Source: Algibacter pacificus (lineage in GTDB: Bacteria; Bacteroidota; Bacteroidia; Flavobacteriales; Flavobacteriaceae). From it: DNA of 64,000 nucleotides. The notes under the pieces are model-generated. The model searched no databases, was not told where the DNA came from, and was given only the letters and a program-made list of their open reading frames with translations. The translations under genes and the position numbers were made by a program. The stretch is taken from contig NZ_VOGY01000007.1 in the NCBI RefSeq assembly GCF_008033385.1, positions 62,001 through 126,000 on the forward strand. The letters are read 5' to 3'. Below are positions 9,975 to 19,322 of the stretch, piece after piece (positions within the stretch are counted from its first letter, which is position 1; the number at the start of each line of letters is the position of its first letter).

Positions 9975-12596
9975 ATGGCTGATAAAAATCCAGAATCAGA
10001 GCGCTTAGCAACCCCTAACAATTACAGAAACTGGAAAAACTGGGGACCTTATTTAGCCGAAAGGCAATGGGGAACTGTGAGAGAAGATTATAGTGAACAC
10101 GGAGAGTCTTGGGAGTTTATAGATCATGAAAAAGCCAGAAGCAATGCGTATAGATGGGGTGAAGAAGGTATTGGTGGCTTTTGCGATGCCAAAGAAATTT
10201 TGTGTATGGCTCCTGCTTTTTGGAACGGAAACGATACCATTTTAAAAGAACGCTTGTTCGGACTTACCAATAACCAAGGGAATCACGGCGAGGATGTTAA
10301 GGAACTCTATTTTCATCAAGTATCTACACCAACACATTCCTACAATAAATACCTCTATAAATATCCGCATAGTAAATTTCCTTACGGTGAATTAGTCGAA
10401 GGAAATAGAAAAAGTCGAGATGAAGATGAATACGAATTATTAGACACCGGCTGTTTTAAAGATAGTGCGTATTTCGATTGCTTTATTGAATACGCTAAAG
10501 GAGATATTAACGATATTCTTATGAAAGTTACCGTGATAAACCGAGGCTCGAAAGCAGCAGAAATTCACGTATTACCCCATGTTTGGTTTAGAAATTTTTG
10601 GAAACACAACAAAAAATTTCAACGCCCCATTATAAAATCGACCAAAACGGGTTACGCACACACAAGTAGTAGCCGAAATGGCAAATACCATTTATATTAC
10701 GAAAATGGAACACCGCTATTTTGTGAAAACGAAACCAACAACGAACTTATTTATAACGTAAAAAACGAAGTACCTTTTGTTAAAGACGGCATCCATGAGC
10801 ATGTTGTCAATCAAAAAGACACCGTAAACCCGAAGAAAGAGGGTTCTAAAATGGCGGTTTGGCACAAATTTAAATTGGAAGCAGGTGAAGAAAAAAGTGT
10901 TAAAATTCGACTTAGTCAAAATGAATTAGAGCATCCGTGGGAAGCCTTTGATACTATTTTTGACCAAAGAAAAGCCGAATGTGAAGATTTCTACGCAACC
11001 ATTATAAATAAAGATTTACCCGAAGCACGACAAGATCTCGCTAAAAAAGCTTTTTCTGGATTGTTATGGACTAAACAATTCTATTATTTTGATGTTTTTA
11101 AATGGCTCTTTGGTGGGCCGGGAGAAGGCAAACCCAACAGAACCAATATGCGAAATTATAGTTGGCAACATCTTACCAACAGGCATATTATTTCTATGCC
11201 CGACAAATGGGAATACCCCTGGTATGCCGCTTGGGATTTAGCTTTTCACATGGCTTCCTTTGTAGAAATCGACCCTTATTTTGCAAAAGATCAATTGTTA
11301 TTGGTACTTCAAGAAAACTATATGCACCCTAACGGACAAATTCCTGCTTACGAGTGGAATTTTAGTGATGTTAATCCACCTGTTCACTCCTACGCCGTTT
11401 GGAAAGTTTACGAAAAAGATAAAGAAAAAACCGGTAAAGGTGATATCCCGTTTTTAGAAAAAGCCTTTCAAAAACTTATGGTGAATTACACCTGGTGGGT
11501 AAATCAAAAAGATAAAAATGGTACCGACCTTTTTGAAGGTGGTTTTTTAGGCTTAGACAATATTGGGGTTTTCGATAGAAACCATATGCCTCCAGGTATT
11601 ACCAGAATGCAACAAGCCGATGCTACGAGCTGGATGGCCATGTTTTCTATAAATATGCTACACATGTCTTTAGAGCTTGCGAAAAACAATAAAGTTTACG
11701 AAGAGTCTGCGGCCAAATTTTTTAGACATTTTCTAAATATCGCTTGGGCCATGCACCATATTGGCAAAAAAGACATCTCACTTTGGGATGATGACGATAA
11801 TTTCTATTATGATGTGGTTGAAATGGATAACGGTAGCACCGACCGCCTTAGAGTACGCTCCTTAGTAGGTGTTATCCCAATGTTTGCCGTAGAAATTATT
11901 AATAAAGATTTATTTGAAGAATTAAAAGAATTTAGAAGACGAGCCAATAACATTATAAAAACACGTCCCGATTTAGCCTCCTTAATTTCAAATTTAGAAA
12001 AAGCCAACGAAGACGGAAACTTTATGTTTTCTATTATGCGAGGTTTCAGATTAGAACATTTGCTGAAGCGTTTATTGGATGAAGGTGAATTTTTATCCGA
12101 TTTTGGAATTCGATCTCTTTCTAAATACCACGAAAAATACCCGTTTGTTTTTCACCACCATGGGCACCATCAAATTCAATACGAACCTGGAGAAAGTCGT
12201 TCTAATATGTTTGGTGGTAATTCCAATTGGCGTGGCCCCATTTGGATGCCTTTAAATTATATGATTATTCAATCGTTGCGTAAATATTATACGTTTTATG
12301 GCGATAAATATATCTATGAATTCCCAACAGGTTCTGGCAACAAACTTAATTTAAAGCAAATTGCTAACGAACTGACTAAGCGATTAATAAAACTTTTTGA
12401 ACCTAATGAAGATGGTAAATACCAATATCATTCTGATGATCCCGATAAAGTTTTCACCAAAGATGACCATTTTAAAAAGGAACATTTTTTCTATGAATTT
12501 TTTGACGGCGATACTGGCCGAGGACTTGGCGCATCGCACCAAACTGGGTGGACATCGCTTATTTCGAATTTAATTATGGAAATGGACGAGGATTAA
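9975..12596 (+). CDS. GH63-like glucosidase (mannosyl-oligosaccharide glucosidase-related)
   Basis: The 873-residue protein matches the large bacterial and fungal family related to glycoside hydrolase family 63, annotated as glucosidase and resembling yeast YMR196W. The N-terminal beta-domain contains AERQWGTVREDYSEHGESWEFI and GGFCDAKEILCMAPAFWNGND. The C-terminal half is an (alpha/alpha)6-type barrel with PWYAAWDLAFHM (about residue 415), GGFLGLDNIGVFDRN and NSNWRGPIWMPLNYM. There is no signal peptide, so it is probably cytoplasmic and may act on stored or imported glucosides. The substrate is not known. It is a single-gene unit closed by a bidirectional terminator. Confidence 0.82.
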   Translation: MADKNPESERLATPNNYRNWKNWGPYLAERQWGTVREDYSEHGESWEFIDHEKARSNAYRWGEEGIGGFCDAKEILCMAPAFWNGNDTILKERLFGLTNNQGNHGEDVKELYFHQVSTPTHSYNKYLYKYPHSKFPYGELVEGNRKSRDEDEYELLDTGCFKDSAYFDCFIEYAKGDINDILMKVTVINRGSKAAEIHVLPHVWFRNFWKHNKKFQRPIIKSTKTGYAHTSSSRNGKYHLYYENGTPLFCENETNNELIYNVKNEVPFVKDGIHEHVVNQKDTVNPKKEGSKMAVWHKFKLEAGEEKSVKIRLSQNELEHPWEAFDTIFDQRKAECEDFYATIINKDLPEARQDLAKKAFSGLLWTKQFYYFDVFKWLFGGPGEGKPNRTNMRNYSWQHLTNRHIISMPDKWEYPWYAAWDLAFHMASFVEIDPYFAKDQLLLVLQENYMHPNGQIPAYEWNFSDVNPPVHSYAVWKVYEKDKEKTGKGDIPFLEKAFQKLMVNYTWWVNQKDKNGTDLFEGGFLGLDNIGVFDRNHMPPGITRMQQADATSWMAMFSINMLHMSLELAKNNKVYEESAAKFFRHFLNIAWAMHHIGKKDISLWDDDDNFYYDVVEMDNGSTDRLRVRSLVGVIPMFAVEIINKDLFEELKEFRRRANNIIKTRPDLASLISNLEKANEDGNFMFSIMRGFRLEHLLKRLLDEGEFLSDFGIRSLSKYHEKYPFVFHHHGHHQIQYEPGESRSNMFGGNSNWRGPIWMPLNYMIIQSLRKYYTFYGDKYIYEFPTGSGNKLNLKQIANELTKRLIKLFEPNEDGKYQYHSDDPDKVFTKDDHFKKEHFFYEFFDGDTGRGLGASHQTGWTSLISNLIMEMDED

Positions 12597-12620
12597 TTTC
12601 TTCTGAAAAACAAGATATAT

Positions 12621-12665
12621 ACGCCATTAGCTTATCTTAAAAGATATCCTAATGGCGTTATTATT
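12621..12665. terminator. Bidirectional terminator between the glucosidase and folK-dNK genes
   Basis: ACGCCATTAG (12621-12630) pairs perfectly with CTAATGGCGT (12649-12658), with a nested ATCTT/AAGAT helix inside. A T-rich tail follows on the plus strand. It sits between two convergent genes. Confidence 0.75.
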
Positions 12666-12671
12666 TTATAA

Positions 12672-13802
12672 TCATTCGGAGCAAATTTCACCTAAAACCC
12701 ACAAATAATCACTTCTATTGGAAACAAAATCCCGATTAGAAACATCAATAATTTTCACATTAAAGTCCTTCTGACTTTTAAGAAACTCTAAATATCCCGA
12801 GTTTATTTTATCCAAATAATCGTCGGCTATATTCTGCTCGTAATCGCGGCCACGTTTTTTAATATTTTCCTGTAAACGTTGGGTGTTTTGGTATAAATAA
12901 ATATATAATTCTGGTTTCGGAATGTCTTTATACATTAAGTAAAACAACTTGCGATACAAACTATACTCATCTGTATTCAAGGTTATTTTTGAAAAAATAA
13001 GCGATTTAAACACATCGTAATCACTAACAACAAATTGCTTAAATAAATCGAGCTGTGCTAAATCTTCCGATATTTGCTGATACCTATCCGCTAAAAAAGA
13101 CATTTCCAAGGTAAAAGCATAACGCTGTGCATCTTCGTAAAATTTTGGTAAAAACGGATTATCAGCAAAACGTTCCATAAGCAGTCTCGCATTAAAATCC
13201 TGAGCAATTTTATGAGCCAAACTTGTTTTCCCTGCACCAATATTGCCCTCTATCGCAATATAATTATATTTCGAAAAATCGATATCTATATTCGGGTTCG
13301 TCAAACTATCACTTATAGATTCCAAAACAGAATCGTCTTTACAAGTTTGTAATAATTCTGAAACGGTTTTCCCTAATTTAGCATGCTTCATTTTGGGAGC
13401 TACATCATTTAGCGGCAACAACACAAACTTACGCTTTTGCATTTCTGGGTGCGGCACTTGTAAGGTTTCGGTACTTATTATGTTATCTTCAGCAAAAACA
13501 ATATCTAAATCTATGACTCGTGCTTCGTAAGTATCTTTCAATTTTCGGGTTCTACCCAAATCAGTTTCAATAGTTAATAACATATCCAGCACCTCTCGGG
13601 GTTCTAATTCACTTTCTAAAACCAAGCAACAATTAAAAAAATCGTCACTTTCAAAACCAAAAGCAGGCGATTGATAGACTTTGGAAATCAACTTAATACT
13701 GCCTATTCGAGAATAAATAGCATCGACGGCCTGTTGTAAATTTTTTAATTTATCGCCTTTATTACTTCCTAAAGCAATATGAAATGTTGTTGGTTTCGTC
13801 AT
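12672..13802 (-). CDS. folK: FolK-deoxynucleoside kinase fusion protein
   Basis: Two enzymes occupy one 376-residue chain. Residues 1-150 are 2-amino-4-hydroxy-6-hydroxymethyldihydropteridine pyrophosphokinase (folate synthesis), with HIALGSNKGDK near the start and the signature RVIDLDIVF (95-103). Residues 180-376 are a deoxynucleoside kinase with P-loop GNIGAGKT (186-193), a DRYQQ segment for substrate binding and an Arg-rich lid (KKRGRDYE). It should both make the folate precursor and salvage a deoxynucleoside. The ATG at 13802 is chosen; an in-frame TTG four codons earlier is less likely. To my knowledge this fusion recurs in Flavobacteriia. Confidence 0.92.
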   Translation of the reverse strand: MTKPTTFHIALGSNKGDKLKNLQQAVDAIYSRIGSIKLISKVYQSPAFGFESDDFFNCCLVLESELEPREVLDMLLTIETDLGRTRKLKDTYEARVIDLDIVFAEDNIISTETLQVPHPEMQKRKFVLLPLNDVAPKMKHAKLGKTVSELLQTCKDDSVLESISDSLTNPNIDIDFSKYNYIAIEGNIGAGKTSLAHKIAQDFNARLLMERFADNPFLPKFYEDAQRYAFTLEMSFLADRYQQISEDLAQLDLFKQFVVSDYDVFKSLIFSKITLNTDEYSLYRKLFYLMYKDIPKPELYIYLYQNTQRLQENIKKRGRDYEQNIADDYLDKINSGYLEFLKSQKDFNVKIIDVSNRDFVSNRSDYLWVLGEICSE

Positions 13803-13875
13803 AAGTACTTGCAAAATAATGAAAACTAAATGGTTTCATTGTATATTTACACGAGGTATTTATTCACAACTTTAT

Positions 13876-14580
13876 ATGACTTTAAAAGACAAACTCGCTG
13901 CCCAACGAATTTACATGCTTTTGGGGGCTTTATTTATTACCTCATTGGTAGTTTCTAACCTTATTTTTCAGAAATTTTTCTATTGGTATCCCTTTAATAT
14001 TGAACTTTTTGGAGCCAAACTATTTGAGGTTTCCGTAGGCATACTGCCCTACCCCATCACTTTTTTAATCACCGATTTAATTAGTGAAATTTATGGAAAA
14101 AAGCGCGCCAATCAAGTCGTTAAAGCCGGCATTTTTGCCTCTTTCTTTTCGCTTTTAATTGTTTACATATCCAGTATGGTGCCAGCAACTCCATGGTCGC
14201 CAGTGGATAATAATTTATTTAACACCGTTTTTGGTAATACTATTTTAGCGGTTTTTGCGAGTATGATGGCTTATTTATTTGCTCAATTTATAGATATTCA
14301 AATCTATCATTTCTGGAAACAACTCACTAAAGGCAAACATTTATGGCTACGGAATAATTTTTCCACCTTCCTTTCTCAATTTGTCGATACATTTACCGTC
14401 GTTGGTTTACTATGCAGTTTCGGAATTATTGCATGGGACCGATTTTTAGGGTTACTTTTAAGTGGTTTTATATTTAAAATTATCGTTGCTTTCTTCGATA
14501 CACCTTTTCTATATCTTGGTGTGTTTTTGTTCCGAAAACGTTTCAATTTAAAAGTAAATGAAGAAATAGAATTACTTTAA
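13876..14580 (+). CDS. Queuosine-precursor transporter (YhhQ/VUT family)
   Basis: The 234-residue membrane protein has about six hydrophobic helices. It shows the family pattern of the YhhQ/DUF165 vitamin-uptake-like transporters: YPITFLITDLISEIYGKKRANQVV and SQFVDTFTVVGLLCSFG. Members import 7-cyano- or 7-aminomethyl-7-deazaguanine for tRNA queuosine modification. The start is set at ATG 13876, where the normal family N-terminus (MTLKDKLAAQRIYMLLG) begins. The longer frame from 13819 adds 19 poorly conserved residues. It is divergent from the folK fusion gene. Confidence 0.85.
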   Translation: MTLKDKLAAQRIYMLLGALFITSLVVSNLIFQKFFYWYPFNIELFGAKLFEVSVGILPYPITFLITDLISEIYGKKRANQVVKAGIFASFFSLLIVYISSMVPATPWSPVDNNLFNTVFGNTILAVFASMMAYLFAQFIDIQIYHFWKQLTKGKHLWLRNNFSTFLSQFVDTFTVVGLLCSFGIIAWDRFLGLLLSGFIFKIIVAFFDTPFLYLGVFLFRKRFNLKVNEEIELL

Positions 14581-14662
14581 TTTTTCGTTAAATTAAACTT
14601 AAACCCACTAAAAACAGCAACCTTTACCCACGTTTTTACGTATATTTTCACAAACAGCGACT

Positions 14663-17338
14663 ATGAAAAAAATATTGAAAATTTCAGGTATTATCCTAAT
14701 AACAATTATAATTTTATTAATTGCAATTCCTTTTGTGTTCCAAGGAAAAATTCAAGGCATGGTTAAGCAATTTATAAACGACAATGTCAATGCTCAAGTA
14801 GAATTTAGCGATGTAAACTTAAGTTTTATCCGCAGTTTTCCAGAAGCCTCTGTTGGAATAAACGATTTTGTAATTACCAATTTCGAACCTTTTAAAGGCG
14901 ACACTTTGGTAGCCGCAAAATCCATAGAATTTACGGTATCTATTCCCGAATTATTTAAAACAGCAAGCGAAGACCCCATTGTTATAAATAGTATTTCTAT
15001 AGACGAAGCCTTAGTGACCATAAAAACCAATGCCGAAGGCCAAACCAATTACGATATTGCAAAACCTACAGAAACCGAAACTTCTACTAACACAGAAAGT
15101 GGCAGCTTTGCTTTTAGCATAGACGATTACAGCATAGAAAATAGTGCCTTTTATTACATTGATGAAGCCTCTAAAATGACCATGCAAATTTCTGAATTAA
15201 ACCATAAAGGTAGCGGGATATTTTCCGGAGACACCTCGGAACTGGATACCGAAACAGACGCGAATGTGAGTTTCACCATGGATGGCACAAATTACCTAAA
15301 CCATAATGCTATAAAACTGGATGCTTTAATAGATTTAGACTTAAACAACAGTAAATATACCTTTAAAGAAAACACAGGTTACATCAACAAATTACCTATA
15401 GAATTTAATGGTTTTGTGAAATTATTGGATAATGGCCAAGAGATTGATATCACTTTTAAAAACCCAGAATCGGATTTTAAAAATTTCTTAGCTTTAATTC
15501 CGGAAGCTTATTCCGGAAGTCTCGATGGTGTTCAAACCAGTGGCGATTTCACCATTAACGGTGTGGTAAAAGGGATCAATTCCGATGAAACAATCCCAAC
15601 ATTAGATATTAATATCGCATCAAACAACGCGTCTTTTAAATATCCCGATTTACCAAAAAGCGTAAAAAACATTGTTATAAATACCACTATTAAAAACACT
15701 ACCGGTATTCTAGACGACACCTATATTGATATAAAAACATTGAATTTTAAAATTGATGATGATGTTTTTAAATCCTCCGCAAGTATAAAAAACATCACTA
15801 AAAACATGCTTGTAAATGCCAATTTAGACGGTGTTTTAAACTTAGCAAACATTTCGCAAGCCTATCCTGTGCAGTTAGAGAATGAACTCACCGGAATTTT
15901 AAAAGCCAAACTAAATACGGCTTTTGATATGAATGCTATTGAAACCAATGCTTTCGAACGTATTAAAAGCAGTGGAACAGCCAGCATTAGTAACTTTAAT
16001 TACGACTCGGAAGACATGGCAAACCCACTTACTATTTCCGAAGCCGATTTAACGTTTAATTCCCAATCCGTTACCCTTAATAAATTTAACGCGAAAATAG
16101 GCGAAAGCGATTTAAGCGCAAATGGAACAATTAATAACTTGCTTGGTTTTATGCTTAGCGACACTACTTTAAAAGGGAATTTCGATTTAAACTCAAACCT
16201 CTTTAAAATGAGTGATTTTATGTCGGAAACCGAAACCTCAACAAGCAGTAATACAACCGCAACCAGCAACGAAGCTATAAAAATTCCGGCTTTTTTAGAT
16301 TGCACCATAAATGCAAATGCTAAAACCGTGGTTTATGATAATTTAAACTTAACCAACGTCACCGGAAAACTCCTAATTAAAAACCAAAAAGCCACATTAA
16401 GCAATGTAACTTCAAGTATTTTCGATGGGGCACTTTCCGTGTCTGGAGATGTTTCTACAAAAGATGAAACGCCAACCTTTAATTTCAGTTTAGGCGCTGA
16501 TAATTTCGATATTTCAAAATCCTTTCAAGGCTTAGAACTATTGCAAAATCTGGCTCCAATTGCAAAAATATTACAAGGAAAACTTAATACAACCATTAAT
16601 TTATCGGGGAATTTAGATAATGAATTTATGCCAAATTTCAGCACACTTTCAGGTAGTGCCTTAGCCGAGTTATTAACTACAAATTTAGATCAAAACGAAA
16701 ACAGTCTATTAAGTAAACTGGAAAGCTCCATCAATTTTATCGACTTTAGCAAACTCGATTTAACCGACTTAAAAACAAAAATAGAATTTGCAAACGGACA
16801 AGTAAGCGTAAAGCCTTTCGACCTCAAATACAAAGATATTGCCATCACCGTTTCAGGTTCGCATGGTTTCGATAAAACCCTAAATTACAACGCCGTTTTT
16901 AATGTGCCTGCAAAATATTTAGGATCCGATGTCACATCGCTTCTCAGTAAAATCGATAGTGAAGACGCCAACAACATCACCATTCCGGTAACCGCAAATA
17001 TTGGCGGATCGTACACCAGCCCAACGGTAAAAACCGATTTAACCAGTGGCGTTTCAAACTTAACAAAACAACTGGTTGAAATAGAAAAACAAAAGCTACT
17101 TAACCAAGGAAAAGATAAAGTTACCGACCTTATTAGTGGCGTGATAAGCAAAAATAAAACAAAAACAGACTCCACTAAAACCGAGCAAACCAACGCTGTA
17201 AAAGACGTTTTGGACGGTATTCTTGGTCATAAAACCACCACAAAAACCGACTCCACAAAAACAACAAACACCACGAATGCCGTTAAAAATGTGCTTGGTG
17301 GCCTATTGAAGAAAAAAACAAAAGACACCGTAAATTAA
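14663..17338 (+). CDS. AsmA-like envelope protein
   Basis: The 891-residue protein has one N-terminal membrane anchor (about residues 7-27) and a long periplasmic region. It opens with the AsmA motif around QVEFSDVNLSFIRSFPEASVGINDFVI. The middle consists of repeated beta-strand-rich segments, and the C-terminal AsmA_2-like part contains LSGSALAELLT and NIGGSYTSPTVKTDLTSG. AsmA-like proteins are bridge-like and are linked to phospholipid transport or outer-membrane assembly. The tail (about residue 800 on) is low-complexity, rich in K, T and D, with a twice-used TDSTKT motif. It stands alone, with a dispersed repeat starting 5 bp after the stop. Confidence 0.85.
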   Translation: MKKILKISGIILITIIILLIAIPFVFQGKIQGMVKQFINDNVNAQVEFSDVNLSFIRSFPEASVGINDFVITNFEPFKGDTLVAAKSIEFTVSIPELFKTASEDPIVINSISIDEALVTIKTNAEGQTNYDIAKPTETETSTNTESGSFAFSIDDYSIENSAFYYIDEASKMTMQISELNHKGSGIFSGDTSELDTETDANVSFTMDGTNYLNHNAIKLDALIDLDLNNSKYTFKENTGYINKLPIEFNGFVKLLDNGQEIDITFKNPESDFKNFLALIPEAYSGSLDGVQTSGDFTINGVVKGINSDETIPTLDINIASNNASFKYPDLPKSVKNIVINTTIKNTTGILDDTYIDIKTLNFKIDDDVFKSSASIKNITKNMLVNANLDGVLNLANISQAYPVQLENELTGILKAKLNTAFDMNAIETNAFERIKSSGTASISNFNYDSEDMANPLTISEADLTFNSQSVTLNKFNAKIGESDLSANGTINNLLGFMLSDTTLKGNFDLNSNLFKMSDFMSETETSTSSNTTATSNEAIKIPAFLDCTINANAKTVVYDNLNLTNVTGKLLIKNQKATLSNVTSSIFDGALSVSGDVSTKDETPTFNFSLGADNFDISKSFQGLELLQNLAPIAKILQGKLNTTINLSGNLDNEFMPNFSTLSGSALAELLTTNLDQNENSLLSKLESSINFIDFSKLDLTDLKTKIEFANGQVSVKPFDLKYKDIAITVSGSHGFDKTLNYNAVFNVPAKYLGSDVTSLLSKIDSEDANNITIPVTANIGGSYTSPTVKTDLTSGVSNLTKQLVEIEKQKLLNQGKDKVTDLISGVISKNKTKTDSTKTEQTNAVKDVLDGILGHKTTTKTDSTKTTNTTNAVKNVLGGLLKKKTKDTVN

Positions 17339-17342
17339 ACTA

Positions 17343-17537
17343 TTTTGGGCGTTACCCTTGCTTCGCTGAAAAAAGCGAAACAAGGGTCGCGCTTTCACTA
17401 CTCAATCTTTTTTATGCTTAAAGTATAGTAAAACCAATTATGTTTTGCTTAACCAAACGGTTTGTATTTATCAATAACCAAAAGCCACATAAAAAAGGAT
17501 TTCAAACAAACCGATTCAATCGCTAACGCAACTATCA
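17343..17537 (+). repeat. Dispersed intergenic element, copy 1
   Basis: This copy starts with TTTTGGGCGTTACCC and ends with CAATCGCTAACGCAACTATCAG, both shared with the copies at 28091, 41276 and 53455. After the start comes a hairpin at 17354-17387 (ACCCTTG arm pairing with CAAGGGT, nested TCGCT/AGCGA). An inner inverted repeat (AATCTTTTTTATG at 17404-17416 with CATAAAAAAGGAT at 17488-17500) encloses about 71 bp. No coding frame runs through it. Confidence 0.75.
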
Positions 17538-17558
17538 GCGAAGTAAAGTAAAAGCAGT

Positions 17559-17996
17559 TTATTCTTGCTCCTTTGTTATTTTATGGTAATAAAAAGCAGG
17601 TAGCAATACAATTAAAATAATAGGCTGAATTAAAAAGCGCCTTAAATTAAAAAACAGGTAATAATCGGATTGCTTTGGGTTAATTACAAAATAGAGATAG
17701 CCGCAAATTAACACCACAAATGCCAAAGTATAAATTATTGCAGAAAACCGAATCATACTGCTATCTTTAAAAGCGACATAAAGAATTCCTAAAGAAATAA
17801 TACTATTGAGCGCATATCGCAACGTCGTAAAACTTACTAATTTTAACACTTCACGACGCGGACTATCAATATATAAATAGTCCTTATGAAAAAAACTTAA
17901 ATAAGGATCGTAAAATAATTCATTTTCAAACCATCGAATTACAACCAATAGTCCAAACAATAAAAAAGCTAAAATATAACGGCTTGTTTTACCCAT
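17559..17996 (-). CDS. Exosortase F system-associated membrane protein
   Basis: The 145-residue protein has about four transmembrane helices. It carries an N-terminal stretch (RWFENELFYDPYLSFF) typical of the small proteins encoded next to exosortase F in Flavobacteriia. Its ATG overlaps the end of the xrtF gene by 8 bp, so the two are translationally coupled. Its biochemical role is unknown; the conserved pairing suggests it assists or regulates the exosortase in the inner membrane. Confidence 0.85.
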   Translation of the reverse strand: MGKTSRYILAFLLFGLLVVIRWFENELFYDPYLSFFHKDYLYIDSPRREVLKLVSFTTLRYALNSIISLGILYVAFKDSSMIRFSAIIYTLAFVVLICGYLYFVINPKQSDYYLFFNLRRFLIQPIILIVLLPAFYYHKITKEQE

Positions 17997-18540
17997 GTTT
18001 TTTATTTAATTTAGAAAACCGATTCACCCAAAAAACCCAAAGTAAAAACACAACACCATAAATAATAGCAGGAAATACCACTTCGTGTAAAACATCGGCT
18101 TGTTTTGGATAACTATAAATCCCGATGGATAAAATTACAATACGTATAATATTAACCACATAAATAAGCACGCTTCCGGCAAGTATATAAAAAAAGGTTG
18201 TTTTTAATTTTCCGGAAAAAGCAATAATAAATGAAGTAAATAAAATGAGTATGCTTACGCCATTGCAGCCTTCAATAATTCTTGCCACATACACGTTATT
18301 CAAAATCAGTTTTAAAGATGGCTCCGCCTCGTGGGGTAAAATTTGAGTGGCATATCCTAAATTATTTAGTATATCGCTACTTTGTAATCCAACCAAATGC
18401 GTAAAATAATCCGGATAAAAATTAGATCCATCCGAAAATTGCAAGTAAAATTTATAAAGCACAGAAAACAGAATATACACCAACAAAAATGTAAGTATAA
18501 ACCTAATAACCGATTTGTATTTTATAAAAAGTAGTTTCAA
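17989..18540 (-). CDS. xrtF: Exosortase family protein XrtF
   Basis: The 183-residue integral membrane protein has about six helices. The exosortase catalytic triad is in order: Cys92 in RIIEGCNGVS, Arg133 in NIIRIVILS, and His152 in VLHEVVFPA. Exosortases are membrane transpeptidases that cleave C-terminal sorting signals of exported proteins. XrtF is the Flavobacteriia type and normally has the small partner found immediately downstream here. No obvious substrate with a matching C-terminal signal is encoded in this window. Confidence 0.9.
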   Translation of the reverse strand: MKLLFIKYKSVIRFILTFLLVYILFSVLYKFYLQFSDGSNFYPDYFTHLVGLQSSDILNNLGYATQILPHEAEPSLKLILNNVYVARIIEGCNGVSILILFTSFIIAFSGKLKTTFFYILAGSVLIYVVNIIRIVILSIGIYSYPKQADVLHEVVFPAIIYGVVFLLWVFWVNRFSKLNKKHG

Positions 18541-18612
18541 TCCTAAAAATGCCTAATAACAAGTACCGAAATTACATCTTTTTAAATACTTTTACCAAAA
18601 CTTTTTTATTTT

Positions 18613-19068
18613 ATGATTTTAGAAACTTTAAAACCCCAAGTACAAGCCATTATTTCTAACAGCGAAAGCGACAAAGATGAGCGTTTATTAAAAATTTGCG
18701 AGTTGCTTAAAGAAAATATTTCATACTACAATTGGGTAGGCTTCTATTTTAGAAATGGCAAAAAAGAAGAATTACTACTGGGGCCATATGTTGGCGCGCC
18801 AACAGACCACACGGTTATTCCGTTTGGAAAAGGAATTTGCGGGCAGGTAGCAGTAAGCAACGAAAACTTTGTAGTTCCGGATGTAGCCGCTCAAGATAAT
18901 TACATTGCCTGTAGCATCACAGTAAAAGCAGAAATTGTAGTGCCTATTTTTGTTAACGGCGAAAATATTGGTCAAATTGATATCGACTCGAACACGCCCG
19001 ATCCTTTTACTGCTGACGATGAGCATTTTTTAGAGTTTGTTTGCTCTCAAGTTGCTAGCATTTTATAG
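18613..19068 (+). CDS. GAF-domain protein of the free methionine-(R)-sulfoxide reductase type
   Basis: The 151-residue single GAF domain is close to fRMsr (YebR/MsrC), which reduces free methionine-R-sulfoxide. Two of the three functional cysteines are present: Cys76 in GKGICG and Cys100 in YIACSITVKAEIVVPI (the catalytic one). The first cysteine of the E. coli enzyme aligns with His66 (TDHTVIP), so the recycling chemistry may differ. GAF features WVGFYF and GQIDIDS are clear. It is cytoplasmic and divergent from xrtF. It could be an active fRMsr with two cysteines or a GAF sensor. Confidence 0.8.
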   Translation: MILETLKPQVQAIISNSESDKDERLLKICELLKENISYYNWVGFYFRNGKKEELLLGPYVGAPTDHTVIPFGKGICGQVAVSNENFVVPDVAAQDNYIACSITVKAEIVVPIFVNGENIGQIDIDSNTPDPFTADDEHFLEFVCSQVASIL

Positions 19069-19228
19069 TAAATTTACAACTCGAATACTCCGGCTTTAAA
19101 TCGTTTTTTTAGGTCTAAATTTATGAGTCTTTAAGTTTCCTTTCTACTTATTAACAACTTCGTTTTTTAGTAAAAAAAAGCCTTGGTTTTTTTCAGAATA
19201 CACCTCCTGTTTTTTAAAGTAAAATACC

Positions 19229-19236
19229 TACTTTTG
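19229..19236 (+). promoter_or_regulatory. Possible purH promoter -7 element
   Basis: TACTTTTG matches TAnnTTTG, about 87 bp before purH. A TTTG -33 element at the right spacing is not evident, so this is a modest call. Confidence 0.4.
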
Positions 19237-19322
19237 CAAATATTTTAAATTTTCAGTGTAAAACCCTGAAAAACAATAAAATTTCAAATTTAAAAAGGAT
19301 TCTTAAACACAACACAACTCTA

